From: Vibrio sp. CB1-14
GTDB taxonomy: Bacteria; Pseudomonadota; Gammaproteobacteria; Enterobacterales; Vibrionaceae
Length of the DNA: 64,000 bases
Reading direction: 5' to 3'
Assembly: GCF_040412085.2 (NCBI RefSeq)
Contig: NZ_CP115920.1
Span: 1,054,001-1,118,000 of the forward strand
A program made the position numbers and the translations under genes. Positions within the stretch are counted from its first letter, which is position 1. Every line of letters begins with the position of its first letter. The notes below the pieces were generated by a model. It was given only the letters and a program-made list of their open reading frames with translations. It was not told the DNA's origin and did no database searches. Of this stretch, positions 28,847 through 37,007 are shown piece after piece.

Positions 28847-28911
28847 AAGCGTTAAAGCTGACTCTCTCCCTTGAATTAGGGAGAGAGCGGTGCCTTGCAC
28901 CTTTAGCGCTT
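28847..28911 (+). promoter_or_regulatory. Three-way-junction RNA element between gtsA and gtsB
   Basis: An outer stem (AAGCGTTAAA at 28847-28856 with TTTAGCGCTT at 28902-28911, one wobble) encloses two hairpins. The first is CTCTCTCCCT / AGGGAGAGAG (10 bp, loop TGAATT, 28862-28887). The second is GGTGC / GCACC (5 bp, loop CTT, 28889-28901). No T-run follows, so it is not a simple terminator. Intergenic structures after a binding-protein gene commonly stabilise the upstream message; that role is inferred. Confidence 0.65.
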
Positions 28912-28948
28912 GCTCAATTCCGAAAGCAGTTATCAGTAAGGAAAAGTT

Positions 28949-29878
28949 ATGGAGCAGGCTTTGAATGCACAAGACTCGAATAAGCAGTCCGCGCCAAAAC
29001 TCAGCTTGGTAGATCGCCTTCAAAATTGGCTACCCAAAATAGTCATGGCACCCACCATGCTGGTTACCGTAGTGTGTATCTACGGGTTCATCTTTTGGAC
29101 CGCGGCGATCTCATTAACCAACTCGCGTTTTCTCCCCTCGTTTAACTTTGTCGGCTTTACTCAGTATGAGAAGCTGATGGAGAACGACCGTTGGATCACT
29201 TCTATTACCAATCTTGGTATTTTTGGCGTGTTGTTCATGCTAATTGCGATTGTCCTCGGTGTGGGACTCGCAATATTGCTTGACCAAAATATCCGCCAAG
29301 AAGGCGCAATTCGTACTATCTACCTCTACCCGATGGCACTCTCTTTCATTGTCACAGGTACGGCGTGGAAATGGATCTTAAACCCAGGTCTCGGCATCGA
29401 AAAACTCATGCATGACTGGGGTTTCGAAAACTTTAAGTTTGATTGGCTGGTCAACTCCGATATGGCGGTTTATACCCTAGTGATAGCGGCGGTTTGGCAA
29501 TCATCTGGCTTTGTGATGGCGATGTTTCTAGCCGGGCTTCGCGGTATTGATTCGTCGATCATTAAAGCGGCGCAAATCGATGGTGCAAATTTGCCAACTA
29601 TCTATTGGAAAATCATTTTGCCTTGTCTGCGCCCGGTGTTCTTTAGTGCAGTCATCATTACGTCTCACATCGCCATCAAGAGCTTCGACTTGGTGACTGC
29701 GATGACCGCAGGCGGCCCTGGTTACTCCTCTGACTTACCAGCGCTCTTCATGTACGCACACTCATTTACTCGTGGTCAGGTTGGTCTCGGCGCAGCGAGT
29801 GCCATGATGATGCTCGCAGGGATATTGGCGATTTTGGTTCCGTACTTGTACTCAGAGCTTAGGGAGAAGAAATCATGA
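28949..29878 (+). CDS. gtsB: Glucose-type ABC importer, permease GtsB
   Basis: A 309-residue MalF-type permease with six membrane helices and a hydrophilic N-terminal tail. The coupling-helix motif reads IIKAAQIDGANLPTIYWKII near residue 210, where the ATPase docks. The start is behind AAGGAAAAGTT. The last four bases overlap the gtsC start (ATGA), so the permeases are translationally coupled. Confidence 0.92.
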   Translation: MEQALNAQDSNKQSAPKLSLVDRLQNWLPKIVMAPTMLVTVVCIYGFIFWTAAISLTNSRFLPSFNFVGFTQYEKLMENDRWITSITNLGIFGVLFMLIAIVLGVGLAILLDQNIRQEGAIRTIYLYPMALSFIVTGTAWKWILNPGLGIEKLMHDWGFENFKFDWLVNSDMAVYTLVIAAVWQSSGFVMAMFLAGLRGIDSSIIKAAQIDGANLPTIYWKIILPCLRPVFFSAVIITSHIAIKSFDLVTAMTAGGPGYSSDLPALFMYAHSFTRGQVGLGAASAMMMLAGILAILVPYLYSELREKKS

Positions 29879-30732
29879 ATACGTCGATGAATCTCTCAAG
29901 ACTTTTTATCTACTCGGCGTTGACTTTCTTCTGCTTAGTATACTTGATGCCATTGTTTGTCATGGCCATTACGTCATTTAAGACGCTGCCTGATATTAAA
30001 GCCGGCAACCTGATGTCGCTACCAACAGAGTGGGTATTTGACGCATGGAGTAAAGCATGGAGTAGCGCTTGTACTGGCGTGAAATGTGAAGGGGTGAAGA
30101 GCTATTTCTGGAACTCATTCCAAATGGTGATCCCGGCCGTGGCAATATCAACCTTGCTTGGTGCGTTCAACGGTTACGTGATCACTAAGTGGAAGTTTCG
30201 AGGCTCTGATCTGTTTTTCAGCTTGCTACTGTTCGGGTGCTTTATTCCATTCCAAGTAATCTTGCTACCAATGGCGGCGCTACTTGGAAAGCTAGGTCTC
30301 GCGAACACAACTGCGGGTTTGGTAGCGGTACACGTTATCTATGGCATGGCCTTTACGACACTGTTCTTCCGTAACTTCTACATTGCGGTGCCAGATGAGC
30401 TTGTCAAGGCGGCCAAACTGGATGGTGCGGGCTTCTTCACTATCTTCTTTAAAATCCTGCTGCCACTTTCGACACCTATCATCATGGTGACAGTGATTTG
30501 GCAGTTCACCTCAATTTGGAATGACTTCTTATTCGGGGTCGTCTATTCAGGCTCAGAGACGCAACCGATAACGGTGGCACTCAACAACTTGGTCAACACG
30601 AGTACGGGTGTCAAAGAGTACAACGTTGATATGGCCGCTGCGATCATCGCTGCGTTGCCAACGCTGGTGGTCTACGTACTGGCAGGGAAGTATTTTGTTC
30701 GCGGTCTCACTGCGGGTTCAGTAAAAGGATAA
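29875..30732 (+). CDS. gtsC: Glucose-type ABC importer, permease GtsC
   Basis: A 285-residue MalG-type permease with six membrane helices. The coupling motif is ELVKAAKLDGAGFFTIFFKI near residue 180. It overlaps gtsB by four bases and precedes the ATPase gene by five. The cysteine pair in SACTGVKCEG in the first periplasmic loop may form a disulfide. Confidence 0.92.
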   Translation: MNTSMNLSRLFIYSALTFFCLVYLMPLFVMAITSFKTLPDIKAGNLMSLPTEWVFDAWSKAWSSACTGVKCEGVKSYFWNSFQMVIPAVAISTLLGAFNGYVITKWKFRGSDLFFSLLLFGCFIPFQVILLPMAALLGKLGLANTTAGLVAVHVIYGMAFTTLFFRNFYIAVPDELVKAAKLDGAGFFTIFFKILLPLSTPIIMVTVIWQFTSIWNDFLFGVVYSGSETQPITVALNNLVNTSTGVKEYNVDMAAAIIAALPTLVVYVLAGKYFVRGLTAGSVKG

Positions 30733-30737
30733 TCAAC

Positions 30738-31850
30738 ATGGCAACATTAGAACTTAAACAGATCCGCAAAACCTATCGCAATGCGGACAACGAAACCCTT
30801 AAAGGTATCGATATCAGTATCGACTCCGGTGAGTTCCTTATCCTTGTAGGGCCATCGGGCTGCGGCAAATCGACCTTGATGAACACCATTGCGGGTCTTG
30901 AGGATATCAGCGCAGGAGAAATTGTGATTGATGGTCGCGATGTCGCTCAGGTGCAGCCAAAAGATCGTGATATTGCTATGGTGTTTCAATCTTACGCCCT
31001 TTATCCAAACATGACGGTACGTGGCAACATCGCCTTCGGTCTAAAAATTCGCAAGATGCCCCAAGAGCAAATTGATGCCGAAGTTAATCGCGTTGCTGAG
31101 ATGCTACAAATCGACCATCTTCTTGACCGCAAACCATCACAACTTTCTGGCGGGCAGAGACAAAGGGTAGCAATGGGCCGAGCGCTGGCGCGACGTCCTA
31201 AGCTTTACTTGTTTGATGAGCCGCTGTCTAACCTAGATGCGAAGCTGCGTGTTGAGATGCGCCATCAGATTAAACGTCTCCATCAGCAGTTAAATACGAC
31301 GATTGTGTATGTAACGCATGACCAAATCGAAGCGATGACGCTCGCTGATCGCATCGCAGTCATGAAAGACGGTGAGTTGCAGCAACTGGGCACACCCAAA
31401 GAGATCTATAACGAGCCAAACAATATGTTTGTCGCAGGATTTATGGGTTCACCATCGATGAACTTCATCAAGACACGTGTTGATTTGGATGAGAATGATA
31501 AGCCGATTATTCGTGTGTTCTCGGGTGACAATGAGCAGCACGTCGTCGCACTACCAGAATCTTTGCGTCCACAAGACGGCAATGAGATTGTGATTGGTCT
31601 GCGTCCTGAACACATTACTGAGAAGCTTGAAGACGAGGCAGTCGTTGCGACTCAAGTCAGCCTTAAATTGGAAGTTCTTGAGCCAACGGGGCCTGATGTC
31701 ATTGCTATGGTTAAGGTTAATGACCAAGAAGTCGCGTGTCGTTTGTCTCCTGAGTTTGATGCCAGTGTGGGGCAGGTGGCTCCGTTGTACTTTGATATGT
31801 CTAAGGCGGTGTTTTTTGATGCTGTGACTGAGGAGAGGTTGTTGGTGTAG
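30738..31850 (+). CDS. gtsD: Glucose-type ABC importer, ATPase GtsD (MsmX/UgpC type)
   Basis: A 370-residue ABC ATPase. Visible motifs are Walker A (GPSGCGKST), Q-loop (AMVFQSYALYP), signature LSGGQRQRVAMGRALAR, Walker B (LYLFDEPLSNLD) and the H-loop (VYVTHD). The C-terminal 130 residues form the TOBE/MalK-type regulatory domain (VIGLRPEHI). Other sugar importers often share such ATPases. The gene ends the gts operon; a palindromic repeat lies 46 bases downstream. Confidence 0.94.
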   Translation: MATLELKQIRKTYRNADNETLKGIDISIDSGEFLILVGPSGCGKSTLMNTIAGLEDISAGEIVIDGRDVAQVQPKDRDIAMVFQSYALYPNMTVRGNIAFGLKIRKMPQEQIDAEVNRVAEMLQIDHLLDRKPSQLSGGQRQRVAMGRALARRPKLYLFDEPLSNLDAKLRVEMRHQIKRLHQQLNTTIVYVTHDQIEAMTLADRIAVMKDGELQQLGTPKEIYNEPNNMFVAGFMGSPSMNFIKTRVDLDENDKPIIRVFSGDNEQHVVALPESLRPQDGNEIVIGLRPEHITEKLEDEAVVATQVSLKLEVLEPTGPDVIAMVKVNDQEVACRLSPEFDASVGQVAPLYFDMSKAVFFDAVTEERLLV

Positions 31851-31896
31851 GGCTGTGGGGCTTGATGCTTCGCGTTTTAAATCAGTTAAAAGCAAG

Positions 31897-32044
31897 AAGA
31901 GCACCCCCTCTAACTCCCCCTTATAAAGGGGGAGAACAATAGGCTAGCTTCTATCGTCGCATCGCTAATTATTCAGTTCAGGCGATGCGGCAGCGAGCCG
32001 TCTGTTCCTCCCCTTAATAAGGGGAGGCTAGGAGGGGTGCTCTT
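31897..32044. repeat. GC-box palindromic repeat, copy 2 (148-bp near-palindromic element)
   Basis: The element begins AAGAGCACCCC and ends GGGGTGCTCTT, so its ends are inverted repeats. The left arm (through CTCCCCCTTATAAAGGGGGAG) matches module A of copy 1, and the right arm (CCTCCCCTTAATAAGGGGAGG) matches module B. The arms meet around GTCGCATCGC and GGCGATGCGGC, which are also near-inverted. It is non-coding and sits between gtsD and the dctP promoter. A non-autonomous mobile element or a boundary/terminator repeat would fit. Confidence 0.78.
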
Positions 32045-32138
32045 CTTTTTCCTCTACTCCCCAACAAAACTTTTCGGCCATTTCCCACCAATCCCGCAAC
32101 TCCTCATGTGTCACTTTCCACCCATTCTCCAACCCCAG

Positions 32139-32160
32139 AATCGCTTTCAGTTAAGCGATT
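32139..32160. promoter_or_regulatory. Palindrome upstream of the dctP promoter (probable DctD binding site)
   Basis: AATCGCTT-N6-AAGCGATT is a perfect 8-bp inverted repeat. It ends 38 bases before the sigma-54 promoter at 32199, a workable position for an enhancer-binding regulator. The dctD gene downstream encodes exactly such a regulator. Binding is inferred, not shown. Confidence 0.5.
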
Positions 32161-32198
32161 GCTCTCTATCTATCTGAAAAACAAAAACTATCCAACCC

Positions 32199-32213
32199 TG
32201 GCACCCTTATTGC
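32199..32213 (+). promoter_or_regulatory. Sigma-54 promoter of dctPQM
   Basis: TGGCAC-N5-TTGC fits the -24/-12 consensus, and the GG and GC pairs are 12 bases apart as required. Transcription would start near 32225, about 47 bases before the dctP ATG. Confidence 0.82.
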
Positions 32214-32271
32214 TCCTTAATACCCATCAGTACCCATAGACGGGACTGCATCAATCCAAAGGAGAATAATA

Positions 32272-33270
32272 ATGTTAAAGCCTCTATCCCTACTGTCTGC
32301 CTCTGCTCTTGCACTTGTTAGCTTCAATGCCGCTGCGAACTGTGATCCGGGTGAAATTGTCATCAAGTTCAGTCATGTAACCAATACGGACAAGCACCCG
32401 AAAGGTATCGCTGCGTCATTGCTCGAAGAGCGTGTGAATACTGAGATGAACGGCAAAGCGTGTATGCAGGTATTCCCTAACTCGACACTGTACGATGACA
32501 ACAAAGTTCTCGAAGCCCTTTTGAACGGCGATGTTCAACTTGCCGCTCCTTCACTTTCTAAATTCGAGAAGTTTACTAAGAAATACCGCATCTTCGATTT
32601 GCCATTCTTGTTTGAAAACGTGGAAGCGGTGGATCGTTTCCAAAACTCAGAATCGGGTGAACAACTGAAAAATGCGATGAAACGTCGCGGCCTACAAGGA
32701 CTTGCGTTTTGGCATAACGGCATGAAACAGATGTCGGCGAACAAGCCGCTTTTGGTACCGAGTGATGCGAAAGATCTGAAGTTCCGTGTTCAGGCATCAG
32801 ACGTACTGGTTGCGCAGTTTGAGCAGTTGGGTGCTAACCCTCAGAAAATGTCGTTCAAAGAAGTGTATGGCGGCCTGCAAACTAAGGTTATTGATGGTCA
32901 GGAGAATACTTGGTCAAACATATACGGTAAGAAATTCTTCGAAGTACAGGACGGTGTTACAGAAACCAACCACGGCATTCTTGATTACCTAGTCGTGACT
33001 TCTCGTGAATTCTGGGATGGCATGCCAGAAGACACCCGTAAGCAGTTTGCACAAATCCTAAAAGAAGTGACGGACACCCGTAATGCTGAGTCAACCAAGG
33101 TAAACCTAGCCAACAAGAATAACATTGTTGAGTCGGGCGGTGTGGTGCGTACTCTAACGCCAGAGCAACGTCAGCAATGGGTAGAAGCGCTTCAACCAGT
33201 ATGGCAGAAGTTTGAGAAAGACATCGGCTCTGATCTTATCGAAGCGGCGCTAGCGTCTAACCAACAATAA
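32272..33270 (+). CDS. dctP: C4-dicarboxylate TRAP transporter, binding protein DctP
   Basis: A 332-residue periplasmic TRAP binding protein with a signal peptide (MLKPLSLLSASALALVSF). Family segments include VIKFSHVTNTDKHPKG near the mature N-terminus, FRVQASDVLVAQFEQLGANP near residue 170 (with the carboxylate-binding arginine) and GGLQTKVIDGQENTWSNIY. It captures succinate, fumarate or malate for the DctQM permease. Strong GGAG ribosome binding site. Behind the sigma-54 promoter at 32199. Confidence 0.95.
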   Translation: MLKPLSLLSASALALVSFNAAANCDPGEIVIKFSHVTNTDKHPKGIAASLLEERVNTEMNGKACMQVFPNSTLYDDNKVLEALLNGDVQLAAPSLSKFEKFTKKYRIFDLPFLFENVEAVDRFQNSESGEQLKNAMKRRGLQGLAFWHNGMKQMSANKPLLVPSDAKDLKFRVQASDVLVAQFEQLGANPQKMSFKEVYGGLQTKVIDGQENTWSNIYGKKFFEVQDGVTETNHGILDYLVVTSREFWDGMPEDTRKQFAQILKEVTDTRNAESTKVNLANKNNIVESGGVVRTLTPEQRQQWVEALQPVWQKFEKDIGSDLIEAALASNQQ

Positions 33271-33336
33271 ACATTAAGTCGTACATGGCCTCACCGGATG
33301 TGAGGCCATCTCCCTGTCCCAATTATTACAAAAGCG

Positions 33337-33999
33337 ATGTATCACATGGAACAGTCTCTTATTTCTCGTATTGGTAAGGTCACCGATGCCTTTGAAGAAA
33401 CGCTGATCGCGTTCTTTCTTGGTGCGATGACGCTGTTGACCTTTGCCAATGTTATTTCTCGTTATGTGTTTAACGACAACATTTTGTGGGCACTTGAACT
33501 GACCGTCTTTATGTTCGCCTGGATGGTGCTGGTTGGTGCGTCCTACGGTGTGAAGAAACACTTCCATATCGGTGTAGATGTGGTGATCAATATGGTGTCG
33601 GAGAAGCACCGTAAGCTGTTTGCTATCTTGTCTGTTTTGGCTTGTCTAACATTCTCTGTCCTACTTCTCATCGGCTCATGGAACTATTGGTATCCGTTTG
33701 TCACCGAGAGAGCTTGGTATGAAACAGACGATATCCCTATGCCTGAAATGTTCCAGTTCTTAGCTGATTGGCTTAATGAAGGTGAGCGTTATGAAAAAAT
33801 GCCTCGATTTATCCCCTATATGGCGCTTCCTATTGGCATGGCATTGCTGACTTTCCGATTTGCTCAGGCGGCCTACCAAATCTTTAGTGGAAAACTGGAT
33901 CGACTAATCGCAGGCCATGAAGTGGAAGAGGATTTAGAAGCACTAAAAGCTGAGATGCAAGATAACGCGTTTGATAACGTCAAGGACAAGGATAAATAA
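33337..33999 (+). CDS. dctQ: C4-dicarboxylate TRAP transporter, small membrane subunit DctQ
   Basis: A 220-residue protein with four membrane helices and the DctQ signature NVISRYVFNDNILWALELT near residue 40. It is longer than many DctQ proteins because of an insert between helices three and four (TERAWYETDDIPMPEMFQF) and a charged C-terminal tail. Starts at 33337 and 33346 are both possible; neither has a clear Shine-Dalgarno. The dctM gene begins two bases after its stop. Confidence 0.93.
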   Translation: MYHMEQSLISRIGKVTDAFEETLIAFFLGAMTLLTFANVISRYVFNDNILWALELTVFMFAWMVLVGASYGVKKHFHIGVDVVINMVSEKHRKLFAILSVLACLTFSVLLLIGSWNYWYPFVTERAWYETDDIPMPEMFQFLADWLNEGERYEKMPRFIPYMALPIGMALLTFRFAQAAYQIFSGKLDRLIAGHEVEEDLEALKAEMQDNAFDNVKDKDK

Positions 34000-34001
34000 G
34001 C

Positions 34002-35363
34002 ATGGACATTCTATTACTCTTTTTGATGGTGATAGGCTTTATGCTTATCGGGGTGCCGATCGCGGTATCACTTGGCCTATCGAGTATTCTATTTCTTTTG
34101 ATGCATTCAGACGCATCATTGGCGTCGGTGGCGCAAACCCTGTTTAATGCATTTGCCGGTCACTACACACTACTGGCGATTCCCTTCTTTATTTTGGCAT
34201 CCAGTTTTATGTCCACGGGCGGTGTGGCGAAACGAATTATCCGCTTTGCGATTGCAATGGTAGGCTGGTTCCGTGGTGGTCTTGCGATGGCATCGGTGGT
34301 GGCTTGTATGATGTTTGCGGCTCTGTCTGGCTCGTCGCCAGCGACGGTGGTCGCCATCGGTAGTATCGTAATCGCAGGTATGATCAAAAACGGCTACACC
34401 AAGGAGTTTGCCGCAGGGGTTATCTGTAACGCGGGCACTTTAGGTATCCTTATTCCACCTTCCATTGTTATGGTGGTCTATGCGGCTGCAACCGATGTGT
34501 CAGTAGGCCGTATGTTCCTTGGCGGCGTTATTCCTGGGCTACTAGCGGGTCTCATGTTGATGATCGCCATCTACATTGCCGCAAAAGTAAAAGGGCTTCC
34601 CAAGCAACCATTTGTGGGCTGGAAAGAGGTGTTTGATTCTGCCCGTGAGGCGAGTTGGGGTTTGTTGCTGGTAGTCATCATTCTTGGTGGTATCTACGGC
34701 GGGGTATTCACCCCTACGGAAGCAGCGGCAGTGGCAGCGGTTTACTCGTTCCTGATTGCCAATTTTATCTACAAAGATATGGGGCCGTTTGCGGATAAAG
34801 AAAATACTAAGCCAGTGCTTATTAAAGTGTTTGAGACCTTTGTGCACAAAGACACCAAGCACACGCTTTTTGAAGCGGGTAAGCTCACCATCATGCTGCT
34901 GTTTATCATCGCTAACGCACTGATCCTTAAGCACGTGCTGACTGAAGAACGTATTCCACAGATGATAACCGAATCCATGTTATCTGCGGGCTTGGGACCT
35001 ATTACCTTCCTGATTGTGGTGAACGTTCTGTTGCTTATTGGTGGTCAGTTTATGGAACCGTCAGGCCTACTGATTATTGTGGCACCCTTGGTGTTCCCAA
35101 TTGCTATCGCGCTTGGCATCGATCCTATTCATCTAGGGATTATGATGGTAGTGAATATGGAAATAGGCATGATAACGCCACCTGTTGGGCTCAACTTGTT
35201 TGTGACGGCGGGCGTGGCGAAGATGTCGATGATGGGCGTAGTGAAAGCCGCACTGCCATGGGTGGCCGTGATGTTCTTGTTCCTGATTATCGTGACTTAC
35301 GTGCCTTGGGTGTCAACTTGGTTACCAACGACCTTGATGGGCCCGGAAATCATCACCAAGTAA
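34002..35363 (+). CDS. dctM: C4-dicarboxylate TRAP transporter, large permease DctM
   Basis: A 453-residue protein of about 12 membrane segments that carries the Na+-coupled substrate path. Family stretches include FMLIGVPIAVSLGLSS near the start, FAALSGSSPATVVAIGSI near residue 105, ICNAGTLGILIPPSI near residue 140 and INTPPVGLNLF-type ending (MITPPVGLNLFVTAGV) near residue 390. It closes the dctPQM operon at a bidirectional terminator. Confidence 0.95.
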   Translation: MDILLLFLMVIGFMLIGVPIAVSLGLSSILFLLMHSDASLASVAQTLFNAFAGHYTLLAIPFFILASSFMSTGGVAKRIIRFAIAMVGWFRGGLAMASVVACMMFAALSGSSPATVVAIGSIVIAGMIKNGYTKEFAAGVICNAGTLGILIPPSIVMVVYAAATDVSVGRMFLGGVIPGLLAGLMLMIAIYIAAKVKGLPKQPFVGWKEVFDSAREASWGLLLVVIILGGIYGGVFTPTEAAAVAAVYSFLIANFIYKDMGPFADKENTKPVLIKVFETFVHKDTKHTLFEAGKLTIMLLFIIANALILKHVLTEERIPQMITESMLSAGLGPITFLIVVNVLLLIGGQFMEPSGLLIIVAPLVFPIAIALGIDPIHLGIMMVVNMEIGMITPPVGLNLFVTAGVAKMSMMGVVKAALPWVAVMFLFLIIVTYVPWVSTWLPTTLMGPEIITK

Positions 35364-35383
35364 GTTAGAACCAAAAAAGCAAA

Positions 35384-35403
35384 AGGAGGTCGTTAGACCT
35401 CCT
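35384..35403. terminator. Bidirectional terminator between dctM and the 61-residue gene
   Basis: AGGAGGTC, loop GTTA, GACCTCCT is a perfect 8-bp stem. Read leftward it is followed by TTTTGCTTTTTT; read rightward the T-content is weak. It overlaps the last codons of the leftward gene at 35393. Confidence 0.8.
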
Positions 35404-35578
35404 CATCAATATGCTTACCATAATTCTCGCGCGGATCGGATTGAAAACGTCTTTCATACAGAACACGTTTTGACTTTACCTTGCGTCTTTCCTCAGCAGC
35501 GACACGTTGCTCAACGTAAAAAATGCCATCTATCTCAACTGTGTCAGAAATGAAGGGCACTTTGGTTTTTTCCCCCAT
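35393..35578 (-). CDS. Small charged protein of unknown function
   Basis: A 61-residue soluble, highly charged protein (for example VAAEERRKVKSKRVLYERRF) with no membrane segment and no cysteine pair. AAGGAG lies nine bases upstream of the ATG at 35578. I recognise no family. It lies between dctM and dctD, opposite to dctPQM and in the same direction as dctD. Confidence 0.7.
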   Translation of the reverse strand: MGEKTKVPFISDTVEIDGIFYVEQRVAAEERRKVKSKRVLYERRFQSDPRENYGKHIDEEV

Positions 35579-35663
35579 AACGACTCCTTATTAATAATCT
35601 TGTATGCAACTCTTTGGCTACACTTTCAAGTATAGGAGATATGTATCACAGTTCTACCTTATT

Positions 35664-37007
35664 TTAGCTGTCGCTTTTGTAGGACTCTTTAATAAGCTGA
35701 TATTTCTGCATTTTATCGTACAATGTTTTTCTCGGGACATTGAGCTTTTCCATGGTTTGCTTGATGCTGCCATGGGTGTCGATGAGAGCCTGCTCAATGA
35801 CACTTTTTTCAAATAATCCCACCTGTTCAGCGAGGCTTTGGCCACGCTCTTGGTCATCATTTTGGGCATTACCGGCTTGAATTTTACCAAGCAGGACAAA
35901 ACGCTCGGCACAGTTTCTCAGCTCTCTAACATTACCAGGCCAATCATGGCTGATTAATTGGCTGAGTTCTGCCACGGAGAGTGCGTTGGCGGTTTTGCCA
36001 TAACGCGATGCTGCGACCAGTTGAAAGTGGTGAAAAAGCGCTGCGATATCATCTTTTCGGTCTCGAAGCGGGGGGAGGTCAAGCGTGACGATGTTGAGGC
36101 GGTAATAGAGATCTTGGCGAAAATCACCCGCCAATGACGCTTGGTTGAGATCTGCTTTGGTTGCTGCGATGACGCGAATATTTAGTGGGATGAGGGTATT
36201 GGAGCCTACTCGCTCGATAGCGCGCTCTTGTAATACACGTAGCAAGCGGATCTGTGCCTGCATTGGCATTGACTCAATTTCATCAAGAAATAGTGTGCCC
36301 CCTTGGGCATGTTCAAACTTACCAATCCGAGTATTATCTGCACCAGTAAATGCGCCTTTCTCATGACCGTACAGTTCGCTTTCAATTAAGTTTTCAGGCA
36401 CTGCACCACAGTTGACGGCGACAAAGTTAGCATCGCGCCTACTGCTTTGCTCGTGCAGCGAACGGGCGACCAACTCTTTCCCTGTTCCCGTTTCACCAAA
36501 GAGCAGAATATCGGCATCAGTATCGGCAATCATCCCAATCGTCTCACGCAGAGTTTGAATTACAGGGGTGTCGCCAATGATCCTCGGACCTAGCGTTTGG
36601 CTTGCCTTTAGAGAACGTTTTAGCTGTTCGTTCTCTAAAGTAAGGTGACGCTTTTCAATTGCTCTTTGGGTAGTCTCAATCAAGCGTTCAGCGGAAAACG
36701 GTTTTTCAATGAAATCGTAAGCACCATCTTGGATTGCCTGAACGGCCATGGAAATATCGCCATGCCCAGTAATCAAAATTACAGGAATACCATCGTAATG
36801 ATGACTGATGGTGTTGAGTAGATCTAAACCTGACAAACCTGGTAAGCGAATATCGGAAATTATGGCCAAGGGCGTTTCTTGCTTGAGAGCGAGTAGGGCA
36901 TCCTCAACACTGGCAAAACACCTTGCGTCGATATCGGAAAGCTCGAAGCTTTGTTCCAAGGCGATTCGAATATCAGATTCATCATCAATAAAAAACACTT
37001 GGCTCAT
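35664..37007 (-). CDS. dctD: Sigma-54-dependent C4-dicarboxylate response regulator DctD
   Basis: A 447-residue enhancer-binding regulator. It has a receiver domain (Asp52 in IISDIRLPG), an AAA+ domain with Walker A GETGTGKE and the sigma-54 contact loop GAFTGA, and a Fis-type helix-turn-helix at the C-terminus (GSIKQTMEKLNVPRKTLYDK). It should activate the sigma-54 promoter of dctPQM. The start overlaps the end of dctB by four bases. Confidence 0.95.
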   Translation of the reverse strand: MSQVFFIDDESDIRIALEQSFELSDIDARCFASVEDALLALKQETPLAIISDIRLPGLSGLDLLNTISHHYDGIPVILITGHGDISMAVQAIQDGAYDFIEKPFSAERLIETTQRAIEKRHLTLENEQLKRSLKASQTLGPRIIGDTPVIQTLRETIGMIADTDADILLFGETGTGKELVARSLHEQSSRRDANFVAVNCGAVPENLIESELYGHEKGAFTGADNTRIGKFEHAQGGTLFLDEIESMPMQAQIRLLRVLQERAIERVGSNTLIPLNIRVIAATKADLNQASLAGDFRQDLYYRLNIVTLDLPPLRDRKDDIAALFHHFQLVAASRYGKTANALSVAELSQLISHDWPGNVRELRNCAERFVLLGKIQAGNAQNDDQERGQSLAEQVGLFEKSVIEQALIDTHGSIKQTMEKLNVPRKTLYDKMQKYQLIKESYKSDS

